From NCBI GenBank assembly GCA_043816955.1, contig JBDRHL010000113.1, positions 1-18,803 on the forward strand: a DNA stretch of 18,803 bases, given 5' to 3'. Below the pieces are notes generated by a model that saw nothing but the letters and a program-made list of their open reading frames with translations, was not told the DNA's origin and searched no databases. Position 1 is the stretch's first letter; every line of letters starts with the position of its first letter. This stretch comes from JBDRHL01 sp043816955. GTDB lineage: Bacteria; Planctomycetota; Phycisphaerae; Sedimentisphaerales; CAYZTY01. Positions 1-9,320 of the stretch are shown one piece after another. The translations under genes and the position numbers were made by a program.

Positions 1-2144
<2,144 letters not shown>

Positions 2145-2245
2145 GCATCAATCTATAATTGATGGAGTTGTTTGCGCTCGTTCCAGCCTGTTGTCTTCCG
2201 CTGCTTTGGCATTGGAAAAACAACAAGAGGTTTTACTTTTATAGT

Positions 2246-2273
2246 TGTATCAACCTATAGACAGGTTGATACA
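2246..2273 (-). other. Perfect 11-bp hairpin in the tRNA-Ala to 23S spacer
   Basis: TGTATCAACCT (2246-2256) and AGGTTGATACA (2263-2273) pair perfectly around a 6-nt loop. It lies between the spacer boxA and the 23S 5' end. A second small stem, bases 2146-2152 with 2158-2164, abuts the 23S 5' end. Both are likely precursor-rRNA folding or processing elements; that role is inferred from position only. Nothing else was seen in the 2145-2395 spacer except the boxA. Confidence 0.5.
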
Positions 2274-2299
2274 CCACATACGCATATCCACATATTCAC

Positions 2300-2312
2300 T
2301 TTTCAAAGAACA
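2300..2312 (-). promoter_or_regulatory. boxA antitermination element in the pre-23S spacer
   Basis: The minus strand reads TGTTCTTTGAAAA here, a very close match to the boxA element of bacterial rRNA operons. That element recruits the NusB/NusE antitermination complex. It lies about 155 bases ahead of the 23S 5' end and after tRNA-Ala, the usual location for a spacer boxA. Confidence 0.75.
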
Positions 2313-2395
2313 CTTTGCTCCCCTTTTTTACTACGCATTGCATAAGATTCAGTTCTCTGCTCTCTGCAGATTACCGATCCTTTTGGGAGCAAAAC

Positions 2396-2468
2396 TGGAG
2401 ACGACCGGGATCGAACCGGCAACCTCCGGCTTGCAAAGCCGGCGCTCTCCCAGTTGAGCTACGTCCCC
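2396..2468 (-). tRNA. tRNA-Ala (anticodon TGC)
   Basis: A 73-nt cloverleaf. The acceptor arm GGGGACG pairs with CGTCTCC and includes the G3-U70 wobble that is the alanine identity element. The anticodon stem CCGGC/GCCGG flanks the loop TTTGCAA with anticodon TGC. The T arm contains GGTTCGATCC. The discriminator base is A, and no CCA is encoded. It lies between tRNA-Ile and 23S, as in many rRNA spacers. Confidence 0.96.
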
Positions 2469-2571
2469 GGACCGCTTCGCGAAAATCCGAAATCCCAATC
2501 TCTAAGTCCAAAAGTATTAGAGCCTAATGCTTAGCATTTAGGATTTCCTCTGGCTAACCGCCAGAGACGAG

Positions 2572-2645
<74 letters not shown>

Positions 2646-2721
2646 ATTGTTGAAACCGCATCTAATACACATGGTATCCTTCGTACTCAGATCGGCTTAT
2701 TGCGAGCTCAATATACAATTA

Positions 2722-2733
2722 TTTCAGAGAACA
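2722..2733 (-). promoter_or_regulatory. boxA-like element in the operon leader
   Basis: The minus strand reads TGTTCTCTGAAA, which differs at one base from the spacer boxA at 2300-2312. It lies between the promoter and tRNA-Ile, where a leader boxA for rRNA antitermination is expected. Confidence 0.6.
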
Positions 2734-2772
2734 AAAAAATAAAAGCTACAATCAATAGTTTCGAGACTCGTC

Positions 2773-2801
2773 AGTATACCCTAGCTGCTAAATGCAGTCA
2801 A
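2773..2801 (-). promoter_or_regulatory. sigma70-type promoter of the tRNA-Ile/tRNA-Ala/23S operon
   Basis: On the minus strand the -35 box is TTGACT (2796-2801) and the -10 box is TATACT (2773-2778), separated by exactly 17 bp. An A/T-rich run just upstream on the minus strand (around 2802-2820) could act as an UP element. The predicted start is about 2766, about 120 bases ahead of tRNA-Ile. A strong dedicated promoter here supports transcription of this operon without a 16S gene. Confidence 0.75.
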
Positions 2802-3257
2802 GTGAAAAAAAACAGCTTTTTTCAAAATCTCTTATCAAGCCACAATTCAGTATCGTCTCAATACCCTCGGCCTAGTTAACACGGTATCAAACAACCAGCA
2901 GAGGAACTCAGTTTACCCGGTTGGATCTAACAGTCAAGGAAAGATTTTTGATTCTTTGGGGAAATGAACGATTTTTCAGGAATATGGGGGGGGGTTTGTG
3001 GTTTTTCCAGGTAAGAAACACATAAAGTAAAAAGGAAGATGAAGAATAAAAATTATCTTGCTCGGTTCTTGAATTACGACCGTCTGCGAGCGGGTCCTCT
3101 AGACATGGAATTCAAATGTTTTTGTTGCGAATCTGTCATGCTGGCAGGATGTGAGACAAAGCTGACATTTTGCCAGAGTTATCCAGTCCCTCTGCTATCA
3201 GCCTTAACAGTCTTGTTTGAAAGTACTTACAGTGATATCAAAAGGTTTGGAAACGGC
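2802..3257. other. Intergenic region between the divergent rRNA and groESL operons
   Basis: No convincing gene is present. The region contains a run of nine G at 2986-2994 and short A/T tracts. A weak sigma70-like pair, TTGTTT (3213-3218) and TATCAA (3236-3241) spaced by 17 bp, faces the receiver gene. An imperfect inverted repeat CTGGCA/TGCCAG near 3141-3178 could be an activator site, but this is speculative. No CIRCE (HrcA operator) sequence was found. Confidence 0.5.
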
Positions 3258-3272
3258 TGGCACGTAATTTGC
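3258..3272 (+). promoter_or_regulatory. sigma54 (RpoN) -24/-12 promoter for the receiver-groES-groEL operon
   Basis: The sequence TGGCACGTAATTTGC fits the sigma54 consensus TGGCACG-N4-TTGC at every fixed base. The invariant GG (3259-3260) and GC (3271-3272) are spaced exactly 12 bases apart. The predicted transcription start, about 12 bases downstream of the GC, is near 3284, and the first gene starts at 3309. Such promoters need an AAA+ enhancer-binding activator; none is encoded in the window. Confidence 0.8.
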
Positions 3273-3308
3273 ACCTTTCTGCAAACAGTGCATTTTTAGG
3301 CAGATAAT

Positions 3309-3713
3309 ATGCCCTTTGACACGGTAAATGTTCTGGTAAATGCGGCAGAGTGGGCGTGGCCTGAAGCAGTAAAAAAGCTATTTGAGCCAAGAGGCATTAG
3401 TTCAATGGTTGTCTACGATGCGGTAGAGGCCTTGGACATATTGAGGCACAGGCGGATTCATGTTGCGGTTTTGGACATGGATTGTGAAGAAAGCAGTGGG
3501 TTGAGCACTGTAAAGATTATCCATTCGCATTATCCGCTTCTGCCTTGTATACTACTTGCTCGCGAGCCACAGCAGGAATTGCTGAGTAAGGCGCTGTATC
3601 TTGATATATTCAGCGTGATCGATAAGCCGGTTGACATGTCTTTGCTGCTTGAACAGTTGGACCGTCTATTCCGCAAGCGATACAATAGCAGTACATTTGA
3701 AATACGATATTGA
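3309..3713 (+). CDS. Degenerate response-regulator receiver (CheY-like) domain protein
   Basis: A stand-alone 134-residue receiver-fold protein without an output domain. The phosphoacceptor position is kept (D56 in VAVLDMD), as is the conserved lysine followed by proline (K106-P107 in VIDKP). The acidic pair that binds Mg2+ at the end of strand 1 is replaced by N11-A12-A13, and the conserved Thr/Ser after strand 4 is A84. It therefore looks like a pseudo-receiver that may not be phosphorylated normally. The start has only a weak AGG ahead of it, 25 bases below the predicted sigma54 start. Its stop lies 56 bases before groES, so it is probably the first gene of the chaperonin operon. Its partner is unknown. 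Confidence 0.8.
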   Translation: MPFDTVNVLVNAAEWAWPEAVKKLFEPRGISSMVVYDAVEALDILRHRRIHVAVLDMDCEESSGLSTVKIIHSHYPLLPCILLAREPQQELLSKALYLDIFSVIDKPVDMSLLLEQLDRLFRKRYNSSTFEIRY

Positions 3714-3769
3714 AAGAGTTTTTTTTATTACTTCAACAAGACAATATTCTGGAAAGGAGTTCAATAGAA

Positions 3770-4057
3770 ATGAGGATCAAACCATTAGCTGACAAAGTTC
3801 TCGTTGAGCGTTTGGAAGCCGAACCACTAACGGCTGGCGGCATAGTTCTGCCGGAATCTGCCAAAGAAAAGCCTCAGCGGGGTAAAATTATCAACGCTGG
3901 ACCGGGCAAGGTTCTGGATAACGGCAATCGAGGTAAAATGCAGGTCAAGAAGGGTGACGTGGTTTTGTTCACCAGTTATGCTGGAACGGAAGTGAAAATT
4001 GGCGGGAATGAATATCTGATTATGGATCAGTCTGACATTATGGCTGTGATTGAGTAA
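3770..4057 (+). CDS. groES: Co-chaperonin GroES (Cpn10)
   Basis: A 95-residue protein of normal family length. It begins MRIKPLADKVLVERLEAE and has the mobile-loop region TAGGIVLPESAKEKPQ (about residues 22-37), the roof-loop region and the typical ending YLIMDQSDIMAVIE. GroES forms the heptameric lid on GroEL and closes the folding chamber in the cytoplasm. The start at 3770 is chosen for the GGAAAGGAG ribosome binding site a few bases upstream; the longer upstream open frame lacks one. It lies between the receiver gene and groEL (80 bases apart) on the same strand, forming a conventional groESL pair. Confidence 0.97.
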   Translation: MRIKPLADKVLVERLEAEPLTAGGIVLPESAKEKPQRGKIINAGPGKVLDNGNRGKMQVKKGDVVLFTSYAGTEVKIGGNEYLIMDQSDIMAVIE

Positions 4058-4137
4058 GATCGAGTTGATTTGAAGTTTGTAAGTATTGATTTTTATACCG
4101 ATTGGTAAAATTTAATTTAAGAAGGAGAAAGAAACTT

Positions 4138-5763
4138 ATGTCAGCCAAAAAGATAGCTTTTGCTGCAGAAGCTCGCTCTGCTATACGTGAGGGCGTAAGG
4201 AAACTGGCCGCCGCGGTAAAAATAACATTAGGGCCGTGTGGTAGGAACGTTATTCTTGAGAAGTCCTTTGGTTCACCGACTGTCACGAAAGACGGTGTAA
4301 CGGTTGCCAAAGAGATCGAGCTGGAAGATTCTTATGAGAACATGGGCGCTCAGATGGTCAAGGAAGTGGCGTCAAAAACAAGCGATGTAGCCGGTGACGG
4401 TACGACAACAGCTACAATATTAGCAGAGAGCATTTTCAACGAAGGACTCAAGAACATCACTGCTGGCGCCGATGCGATGCAGGTGAAACGAGGTATTGAT
4501 AAAGCTGTGGGTATCCTTGTGGAGGAGTTGGGCAAAATGAGCATTCCGGTTGAGTCGAGTAAGCAGATCGAACAAGTTGCGACATGCTCAGCGAATCAGG
4601 ACACAGAGATCGGCAAGACAATGGCACAAGCATTGGATAAGGTCGGTAAGGACGGAGTTATTACGGTGGAGGAAGGTCAGTCCCTTGAAACTGTGGTTGA
4701 ACTTGTGGAGGGTATGCAGTTCGACAAGGGATATCTAAGTCCTCACTTTATCAATAACGTTGAAAACATGACGGTGGTACTTGAAAAACCTTACATTTTA
4801 GTGTTCGAAAAGAAAATCAGCAGTGTTAAATCGCTTGTTCCGCTTCTCGAAAAGGTTGCCAAGCAGGGAAGCCCATTGTTAATCATAGCAGAGGATGTTG
4901 AAGGTGAGGCTCTTGCGACACTCGTAGTCAACAAGCTTCGCGGTGTGCTTCAGGTTGCGGCTGTGAAGGCACCCGGATTTGGCGACAGGCGCAAGGCAAT
5001 GCTGTCAGATATAGCAGTTCAGACCGGCGGACAGGCTATTTTGGAAGACCTTGGTCTGCAGCTTGAAAATCTCGAGATATCACAGCTTGGTCGTGCGAAG
5101 CGAGTCACAATCGACAAGGACACCACGACAATCATTGAAGGTGCTGGTGACAGCGATGCTATCAAGGGCAGAATCGCACAGATCAAGACTGAGATAGAGG
5201 CTTCGACGAGCGATTATGATATCGAGAAGCTTCAGGAGCGGCTTGCCAAGCTTTCCGGGGGTGTTGCACAAATTAACGTCGGTGCGGCAACAGAAGCAGA
5301 GATGAAAGAGAAAAAGGCCCGCGTTGAAGATGCCCTGCACGCATGTCGAGCTGCGGTTGAAGAAGGTATTCTTCCCGGCGGCGGCGTTTCAATGTTAAGA
5401 GCAATGTCGGTGCTGGATAAAATTAAAGTCAAAGGCGACGAGAAAATCGGGGTTGATATTGTGCGCAGAGCAATCGTTGCCCCCATTAAACAAATCGCTG
5501 AAAATGCTGGTCTGGATGGTTCAATTGTTGCTCAAAAAGTCATTGAAAATGAAGATAGGAATTTTGGCTACGATGCTGTAGGCAAAAGATATGGCGACAT
5601 GGTTTCCTTTGGCGTGATTGTTCCTACCAAGGTCGAACGGACAGCCCTACAGAATGGTGCTTCAATCGCTTCACTGATGCTAACAACCGATGCGATAGTA
5701 AGTGAAATTCCTGAGAAAAAGGAAACACCAGCGATGCCTCCGGGCGGCGGTGGAATGTACTAA
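4138..5763 (+). CDS. groEL: Chaperonin GroEL (Cpn60)
   Basis: A 541-residue chaperonin subunit of full length. It assembles into the double-ring folding machine and hydrolyses ATP. Nucleotide-site residues are present: T30-L31-G32-P33, D52 in TKDG, D87 in AGDGTTTAT, and the catalytic aspartate in ARVEDALHAC. The substrate-binding apical domain is intact. The start at 4138 follows an AAGGAG site at 4122-4127. Position 34, usually lysine or arginine in the LGPKGRN motif, is cysteine. The C-terminal tail is short, PPGGGGMY, rather than a long Gly-Gly-Met repeat. A terminator follows directly, ending the operon. Confidence 0.98.
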   Translation: MSAKKIAFAAEARSAIREGVRKLAAAVKITLGPCGRNVILEKSFGSPTVTKDGVTVAKEIELEDSYENMGAQMVKEVASKTSDVAGDGTTTATILAESIFNEGLKNITAGADAMQVKRGIDKAVGILVEELGKMSIPVESSKQIEQVATCSANQDTEIGKTMAQALDKVGKDGVITVEEGQSLETVVELVEGMQFDKGYLSPHFINNVENMTVVLEKPYILVFEKKISSVKSLVPLLEKVAKQGSPLLIIAEDVEGEALATLVVNKLRGVLQVAAVKAPGFGDRRKAMLSDIAVQTGGQAILEDLGLQLENLEISQLGRAKRVTIDKDTTTIIEGAGDSDAIKGRIAQIKTEIEASTSDYDIEKLQERLAKLSGGVAQINVGAATEAEMKEKKARVEDALHACRAAVEEGILPGGGVSMLRAMSVLDKIKVKGDEKIGVDIVRRAIVAPIKQIAENAGLDGSIVAQKVIENEDRNFGYDAVGKRYGDMVSFGVIVPTKVERTALQNGASIASLMLTTDAIVSEIPEKKETPAMPPGGGGMY

Positions 5764-5778
5764 CAGATCAGTTTGAAT

Positions 5779-5805
5779 AGCGGGCTTCATTGTGAAGCCC
5801 GCTTT
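5779..5805 (+). terminator. Intrinsic terminator after groEL
   Basis: GCGGGCTTCA (5780-5789) and TGAAGCCCGC (5793-5802) form a perfect GC-rich 10-bp stem, extendable by an A-T pair, with a TTG loop and a short T-run. It starts 16 bases after the groEL stop codon. The T-tract is short, so some readthrough is possible. Confidence 0.8.
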
Positions 5806-5815
5806 AACTCGATAA

Positions 5816-5839
5816 CACCCTGTGGCTTGCCACAGGGTG
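5816..5839. repeat. REP-like palindrome, copy 1
   Basis: CACCCTGTGGC and GCCACAGGGTG pair perfectly over 11 bp around TT. It resembles copy 2 at 5873-5892: both have the core CCCTG..GCTTGC..CAGGG and both are preceded by TCGATA. The arm differences are compensatory, so both hairpins stay perfect. Such palindromes are typical of REP-type repeats associated with RAYT-like transposases; that link is an inference. Confidence 0.6.
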
Positions 5840-5872
5840 AAGAACAAGCATATTCCTTATTGAAGTTCGATA

Positions 5873-5892
5873 CCCTGCAGCTTGCTGCAGGG
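5873..5892. repeat. REP-like palindrome, copy 2
   Basis: CCCTGCAGC (5873-5881) and GCTGCAGGG (5884-5892) pair perfectly over 9 bp around TT. It lies just ahead of the small membrane protein gene, close to its ribosome binding site. The hairpin might therefore influence that gene's translation. Confidence 0.6.
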
Positions 5893-5911
5893 AGATTCAT
5901 TGGGAAACTCT

Positions 5912-6199
5912 ATGTTTTTCAGAAACTATAATGCATTTCCCGGTTTTACAAGAGGTCTGACCAGTGGGACATTTATCTTGGGACTTATACTGATTGGCTT
6001 TGGGCTTCTGGTTTATATTCTTAAAGAAATCTTTGCAGCAATAGCCGCAGCAATATTCATTATAGCCGGCATAGGCTGCATAACAGCCGCGGCTAAAATA
6101 TTTCTTAGCAGCCTTAGGGCTGGCAATAACTGTTTCAGGAAGTCAAATTCCCTCCGTGAGAACATACAGATCCACACCGAAGAGCATTACGAAATGTAG
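5912..6199 (+). CDS. Small hydrophobic membrane protein, two predicted helices, function unknown
   Basis: A 95-residue protein not assigned to a named family. Residues about 20-37 and 40-64 are strongly hydrophobic and separated by a short turn with K38 and E39, suggesting a two-helix hairpin in the inner membrane. A polar tail of about 25 residues rich in Arg, Glu and His follows. The ATG at 5912 is chosen because a GGGA stretch lies about 7 bases upstream; the longer in-frame start would fall inside the palindrome. It follows the groEL terminator and two palindromes, so it may be expressed separately. It converges on the leftward phage-like genes. Confidence 0.65.
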   Translation: MFFRNYNAFPGFTRGLTSGTFILGLILIGFGLLVYILKEIFAAIAAAIFIIAGIGCITAAAKIFLSSLRAGNNCFRKSNSLRENIQIHTEEHYEM

Positions 6200-6251
6200 A
6201 TTACCGATACTATCAAATGTAAATTAACTCCTGCTGCCCTGATAGTCCTGC

Positions 6252-6830
6252 TCAGTTTCGAATCTTAGTAACAATTTCCTTTGTCGAGGCAGATTGATTA
6301 CTTTGGGCAGTCTTAAATGCATCGAGCGATGAGGCATTCTGCTGCTTAAAAACTTCATTGCCTTGGATTATCTCGCGAAGCGCCTCGGTTTTTTTTCGAA
6401 CCTCTTTTAGAAAATTTATAATCCGCAGGCTGAACGCTCCACCGAAAAGTGCAGCCACCGCAATTCCAACATCCACAGCCGCCTCAGCCATTTTCCATCC
6501 GTCAGGCCGATTTGCAGAATCACTTACTCCACGCTCAGCCAGTTCCCATGTTGATTGCGAAAGAACCTGCTCAGGTGTGTCTAAGGCAGGTAATTCCCTC
6601 GGTAAACCATAGTCTACAGTAAATGCTCTGCTTTGCATGGCGCTTAGGTTGGTAAGTTCCTGCAGATTCTGTGAAGCCTGCTCAATGCGGGCGGTATTAG
6701 CAGCCAGTTCTGCCGTATGATAATGCGCCCAAGCATTTCCCTTCTGGGCCTCGCTTGCTGAAAACCTGACTACGCCACATCCTCCTGTCAGAACTGCCAG
6801 GCAAAAAATAAGCAAAAAACATTTCTTCAT
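6252..6830 (-). CDS. Predicted lipoprotein with a second hydrophobic segment and coiled coil
   Basis: A 192-residue protein of unknown family. A lipoprotein signal is visible: MKKC start, hydrophobic core and LTGGC lipobox with C18 as the likely lipidated residue; Thr at -3 is less usual. Residues about 117-140 are hydrophobic (VGIAVAALFGGAFSL). The last 50 residues are charged and Gln/Lys/Asn-rich, likely helical or coiled coil. It is the last gene of the leftward run, 11 bases after a one-helix coiled-coil membrane protein. Its GGAG ribosome binding site is well spaced. A role in lysis or in anchoring particles to the envelope is possible but not shown. Confidence 0.7.
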   Translation of the reverse strand: MKKCFLLIFCLAVLTGGCGVVRFSASEAQKGNAWAHYHTAELAANTARIEQASQNLQELTNLSAMQSRAFTVDYGLPRELPALDTPEQVLSQSTWELAERGVSDSANRPDGWKMAEAAVDVGIAVAALFGGAFSLRIINFLKEVRKKTEALREIIQGNEVFKQQNASSLDAFKTAQSNQSASTKEIVTKIRN

Positions 6831-6841
6831 CTCCGTATCTC

Positions 6842-7129
6842 CTATTTTTTTAAATGAATATCAGATGTAAGCTGTAATTCTGATACCTGCTTTTCAATGG
6901 TCTTGAGACGCCACTCATGGCTGATACTCTTGGCTGTTAGCTCTTCACAGTTTTTTTCAAAACGCTGCTGAGATTTGATTAATAGTTCCATATCATGTTG
7001 CAGCAAATTAAGCTGGCCTTGAAGGTTTACCCAGCTTCCAACTATAAGCGAAGCCAGGAATACAAGCTGTAGCAGCACACTCAAGTTCACCTGTTTGTTA
7101 AATCGCCACCCGTTCTCTGTGCTTCTCAT
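6842..7129 (-). CDS. One-helix membrane protein with coiled-coil tail
   Basis: A 95-residue protein with a short polar N-terminus, one transmembrane helix at about residues 15-35 (LSVLLQLVFLASLIVGSW), and an amphipathic region from 37 to 86 that looks like a coiled coil. This is a common design for small phage proteins near the end of structural operons, some of which act in lysis. The start at 7129 is preferred because it lies one base after the stop of the upstream gene, consistent with coupling; the longer frame starts inside that gene. No ribosome binding site is strong. A spanin-like inner-membrane role is only a guess. Confidence 0.7.
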   Translation of the reverse strand: MRSTENGWRFNKQVNLSVLLQLVFLASLIVGSWVNLQGQLNLLQHDMELLIKSQQRFEKNCEELTAKSISHEWRLKTIEKQVSELQLTSDIHLKK

Positions 7130-7130
7130 C

Positions 7131-7469
7131 TCACACCGGAGCATAAAAAACATTCTTGTCGCCAACTCTGCACATCAACGTGTATGTGCCTTCAGGTAGA
7201 GAACCAGGGGAGGTGGTAAATGATTCTGCAAGATTTATCGCTTGCATCTGCTGGCCTATCACTGCCGGCAAAGACCCCGGCTCACCTATAACTACCGCTT
7301 GAACATTATATATGTTGTATGAGTTGTTGCTTATCACTTTTACTGCCCAAGCCGTTGTTTTGGCTCCTGGTGATACCACTGAAAAGGTATCCACAACACC
7401 AGATGAATCTTCGCGTAGAAGACGCTGAAGTCCCTGCTGTGGGTCAGTTATTGTTTGCTCGGGTACCAT
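7131..7469 (-). CDS. Small beta-rich structural protein, function unknown
   Basis: A 112-residue protein without a signal peptide or membrane segment. Its sequence alternates hydrophobic and polar residues with many Val, Thr, Ser and Gly, as in a beta-sandwich. It ends with a strand-like EGTYTLMCRVGDKNVFY. It sits 5 bases after the tail hub-like gene and is followed one base later by the membrane protein gene. The ribosome binding site AAGAGGAA is clear. Context suggests a minor virion component near the tail tip or a decoration protein. It was not recognised as a named family. Confidence 0.65.
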   Translation of the reverse strand: MVPEQTITDPQQGLQRLLREDSSGVVDTFSVVSPGAKTTAWAVKVISNNSYNIYNVQAVVIGEPGSLPAVIGQQMQAINLAESFTTSPGSLPEGTYTLMCRVGDKNVFYAPV

Positions 7470-7474
7470 AGGTA

Positions 7475-9301
7475 TTAATTCCTCTTGCGCACAATTTTAA
7501 GATTGGTACACTGACATTCGAAGTCCATCACCACCCGTTTTATGTAAAACATACTACGATTATCCAGCCTACAGCCAAGCAAGTCTCGACCTTCAGGACT
7601 TGTGCATATACCGTCACCCGGCTGGTAATCAAACGCCAAAAATACCGTCTTGATGTCAAATTGCTCAATTATTGAGCTATAAGCCTTTGCACTTTGCCGA
7701 ACGAAACCAACCAACTCTGCCGTGTCATCGCGCTGATTATTCGTGGAAATATTTTCATTCGTTGCTCCGGCGAATATACTAAAATTCGAAATTTTGTGGT
7801 ATTTAAACCGTCTCGGGACCATAACAATATGATCGATAATCTCTGCCACGGAGTTGACAGGTCCATTGGCAGCAGTATAATTCAACCGCAAATCGCTGAT
7901 TACCGACGCGGTAATTCTGAAACGTGCTGCATCCTTGAGGACACCAAACCATGTTTGAACATCCAATTGGTCACTGCTAAGCCATATCCCGCATTCGTCA
8001 AGCAAAATATTGAACGCCTCAAGATACTGATGCCAGTGATTTCCATAATCGTAAGAAGCCTCCAGATAGTAGCCTATTGATTTATCTTGCTTATCACATG
8101 TTATCGCAGGATAAAAACGCCTGCGACGATGAAGAAATGTACCGGTTTCAAATATCTGTGAAAAATCGAATGGATCACCCCGGTTGTAAGGTGAATCTGT
8201 ATAATCACCCGCTTCATTAAGAGCCCACTTGCGATAAACATCCTTCACTTGGTGAAAATTCTCATTCATACTCGGAGAAAACGTCTCATAATTTGTACTT
8301 TCCGCTGTCGGGTCCCATGCTTTTACAAGATCAAATGTTGCTTCATAGATCTTGAAGTCACCAGCACCCGTAAAACGATGGGTAACAGGCCAAAGATTTC
8401 TGCTGCTACGAATAGAAGCGATATTCGTTCTCCTAAGGTCCAATTTTTCACCCACTATCTGGCAGTTAAGCTCCACTGCCCTGCCCTGGCCCGGACGATA
8501 GAACACAATTGCTTCTCGAGGACCTGTTTCACTCAAGCGAGGAACAAATCTGAACTCTACTCCAATTTTCTCACAACATTTTTGCAAGGCTTCGAGCACA
8601 CTTAAACCGGTAACATCAAAATCCCGAACAGTCTGGTTTTCGCCAAGTGATTCTAGCAATTCGATCTCTGGGATCCACAGGCGTCCTACTGGAACATATT
8701 CATTAAGTAAATAAATTATTACTTCGGCATAGCTCCAGAACCTGCTCTGAAAAGAATCGGCCCCAAAAACTCTATAAGTTCTACCCTCATTTTGGATCAT
8801 TACCGATGCTGCATTGGGCTGAGCATTGGCATTGAATATTGTTTCGACAGTATGTAAAAACAAACTCGAACCGCCATTAGCTACCCTGCGACCATATACC
8901 TTTATCCGATCCAGCTTTGCGGATATATCTTTTGCTATAATTTCGACTTGATCAATATTGGAATCTATCGTCGTCTCTATCTTCTCAATATACCCGTAAA
9001 AGACCGGTATCCTTTCTGGCACTATATCAGGCCGACCTGTATTAACAATCTGTTCAATACATATTGACTTGCCCATACCCGCCAATTTTTCTATATTCTC
9101 AGCCCGAACTAGTCCTCCACCCCCTTGCCCTCTAAGATTGTACGATAGTTTGGCCCAATTGAACTCTGGCGTACCACTACGAACAACTTCTTTTAATTCG
9201 AAAAACGGACATGGGGTACCGTCCAAACTGACTGAAACAGTAGCTGCCGGGATAGCCGGATTATCGGGACCTCCTTGGAAGAAATCAACTCTATTGGACA
9301 T
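7475..9301 (-). CDS. Tail hub / baseplate-like protein
   Basis: A 608-residue protein, the largest of the module. Residues about 95-145 (VFYGYIEKIETTIDS followed by VEIIAKDISAKLDRI) resemble the signature of phage tail hub proteins of the gp27/gpD type, where an F/Y-G-x-I strand precedes an A-x-D-x-x-x-x-L helix. A later stretch, VRDFDVTGLSVLEALQKCC, resembles the second hub subdomain. The remainder is beta-rich and not recognised. Hubs form the ring joining the tail to the receptor-binding apparatus. A GAGG site lies 8 bases before the ATG. No tape measure gene precedes it, which is unusual for a long-tailed phage. The assignment is from sequence pattern only. Confidence 0.55.
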   Translation of the reverse strand: MSNRVDFFQGGPDNPAIPAATVSVSLDGTPCPFFELKEVVRSGTPEFNWAKLSYNLRGQGGGGLVRAENIEKLAGMGKSICIEQIVNTGRPDIVPERIPVFYGYIEKIETTIDSNIDQVEIIAKDISAKLDRIKVYGRRVANGGSSLFLHTVETIFNANAQPNAASVMIQNEGRTYRVFGADSFQSRFWSYAEVIIYLLNEYVPVGRLWIPEIELLESLGENQTVRDFDVTGLSVLEALQKCCEKIGVEFRFVPRLSETGPREAIVFYRPGQGRAVELNCQIVGEKLDLRRTNIASIRSSRNLWPVTHRFTGAGDFKIYEATFDLVKAWDPTAESTNYETFSPSMNENFHQVKDVYRKWALNEAGDYTDSPYNRGDPFDFSQIFETGTFLHRRRRFYPAITCDKQDKSIGYYLEASYDYGNHWHQYLEAFNILLDECGIWLSSDQLDVQTWFGVLKDAARFRITASVISDLRLNYTAANGPVNSVAEIIDHIVMVPRRFKYHKISNFSIFAGATNENISTNNQRDDTAELVGFVRQSAKAYSSIIEQFDIKTVFLAFDYQPGDGICTSPEGRDLLGCRLDNRSMFYIKRVVMDFECQCTNLKIVRKRN

Positions 9302-9320
9302 GTAGAAACCTCATGGTATA

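Noticed and set aside
3039..3299. An 86-codon open frame on the plus strand upstream of the receiver gene
   Set aside because: Its 3' end contains the consensus sigma54 promoter, its start signal is poorly spaced, and the protein shows no family resemblance. It is probably chance.
3040..4137. A CIRCE operator (HrcA site) ahead of groES or groEL
   Set aside because: I looked for TTAGCACTC-N9-GAGTGCTAA and found no acceptable match.
7694..8605. Plus-strand open frames of more than 110 codons opposite the tail hub-like gene
   Set aside because: They are antisense to a longer frame that has a ribosome binding site and family-like features, and they have no good start signals.
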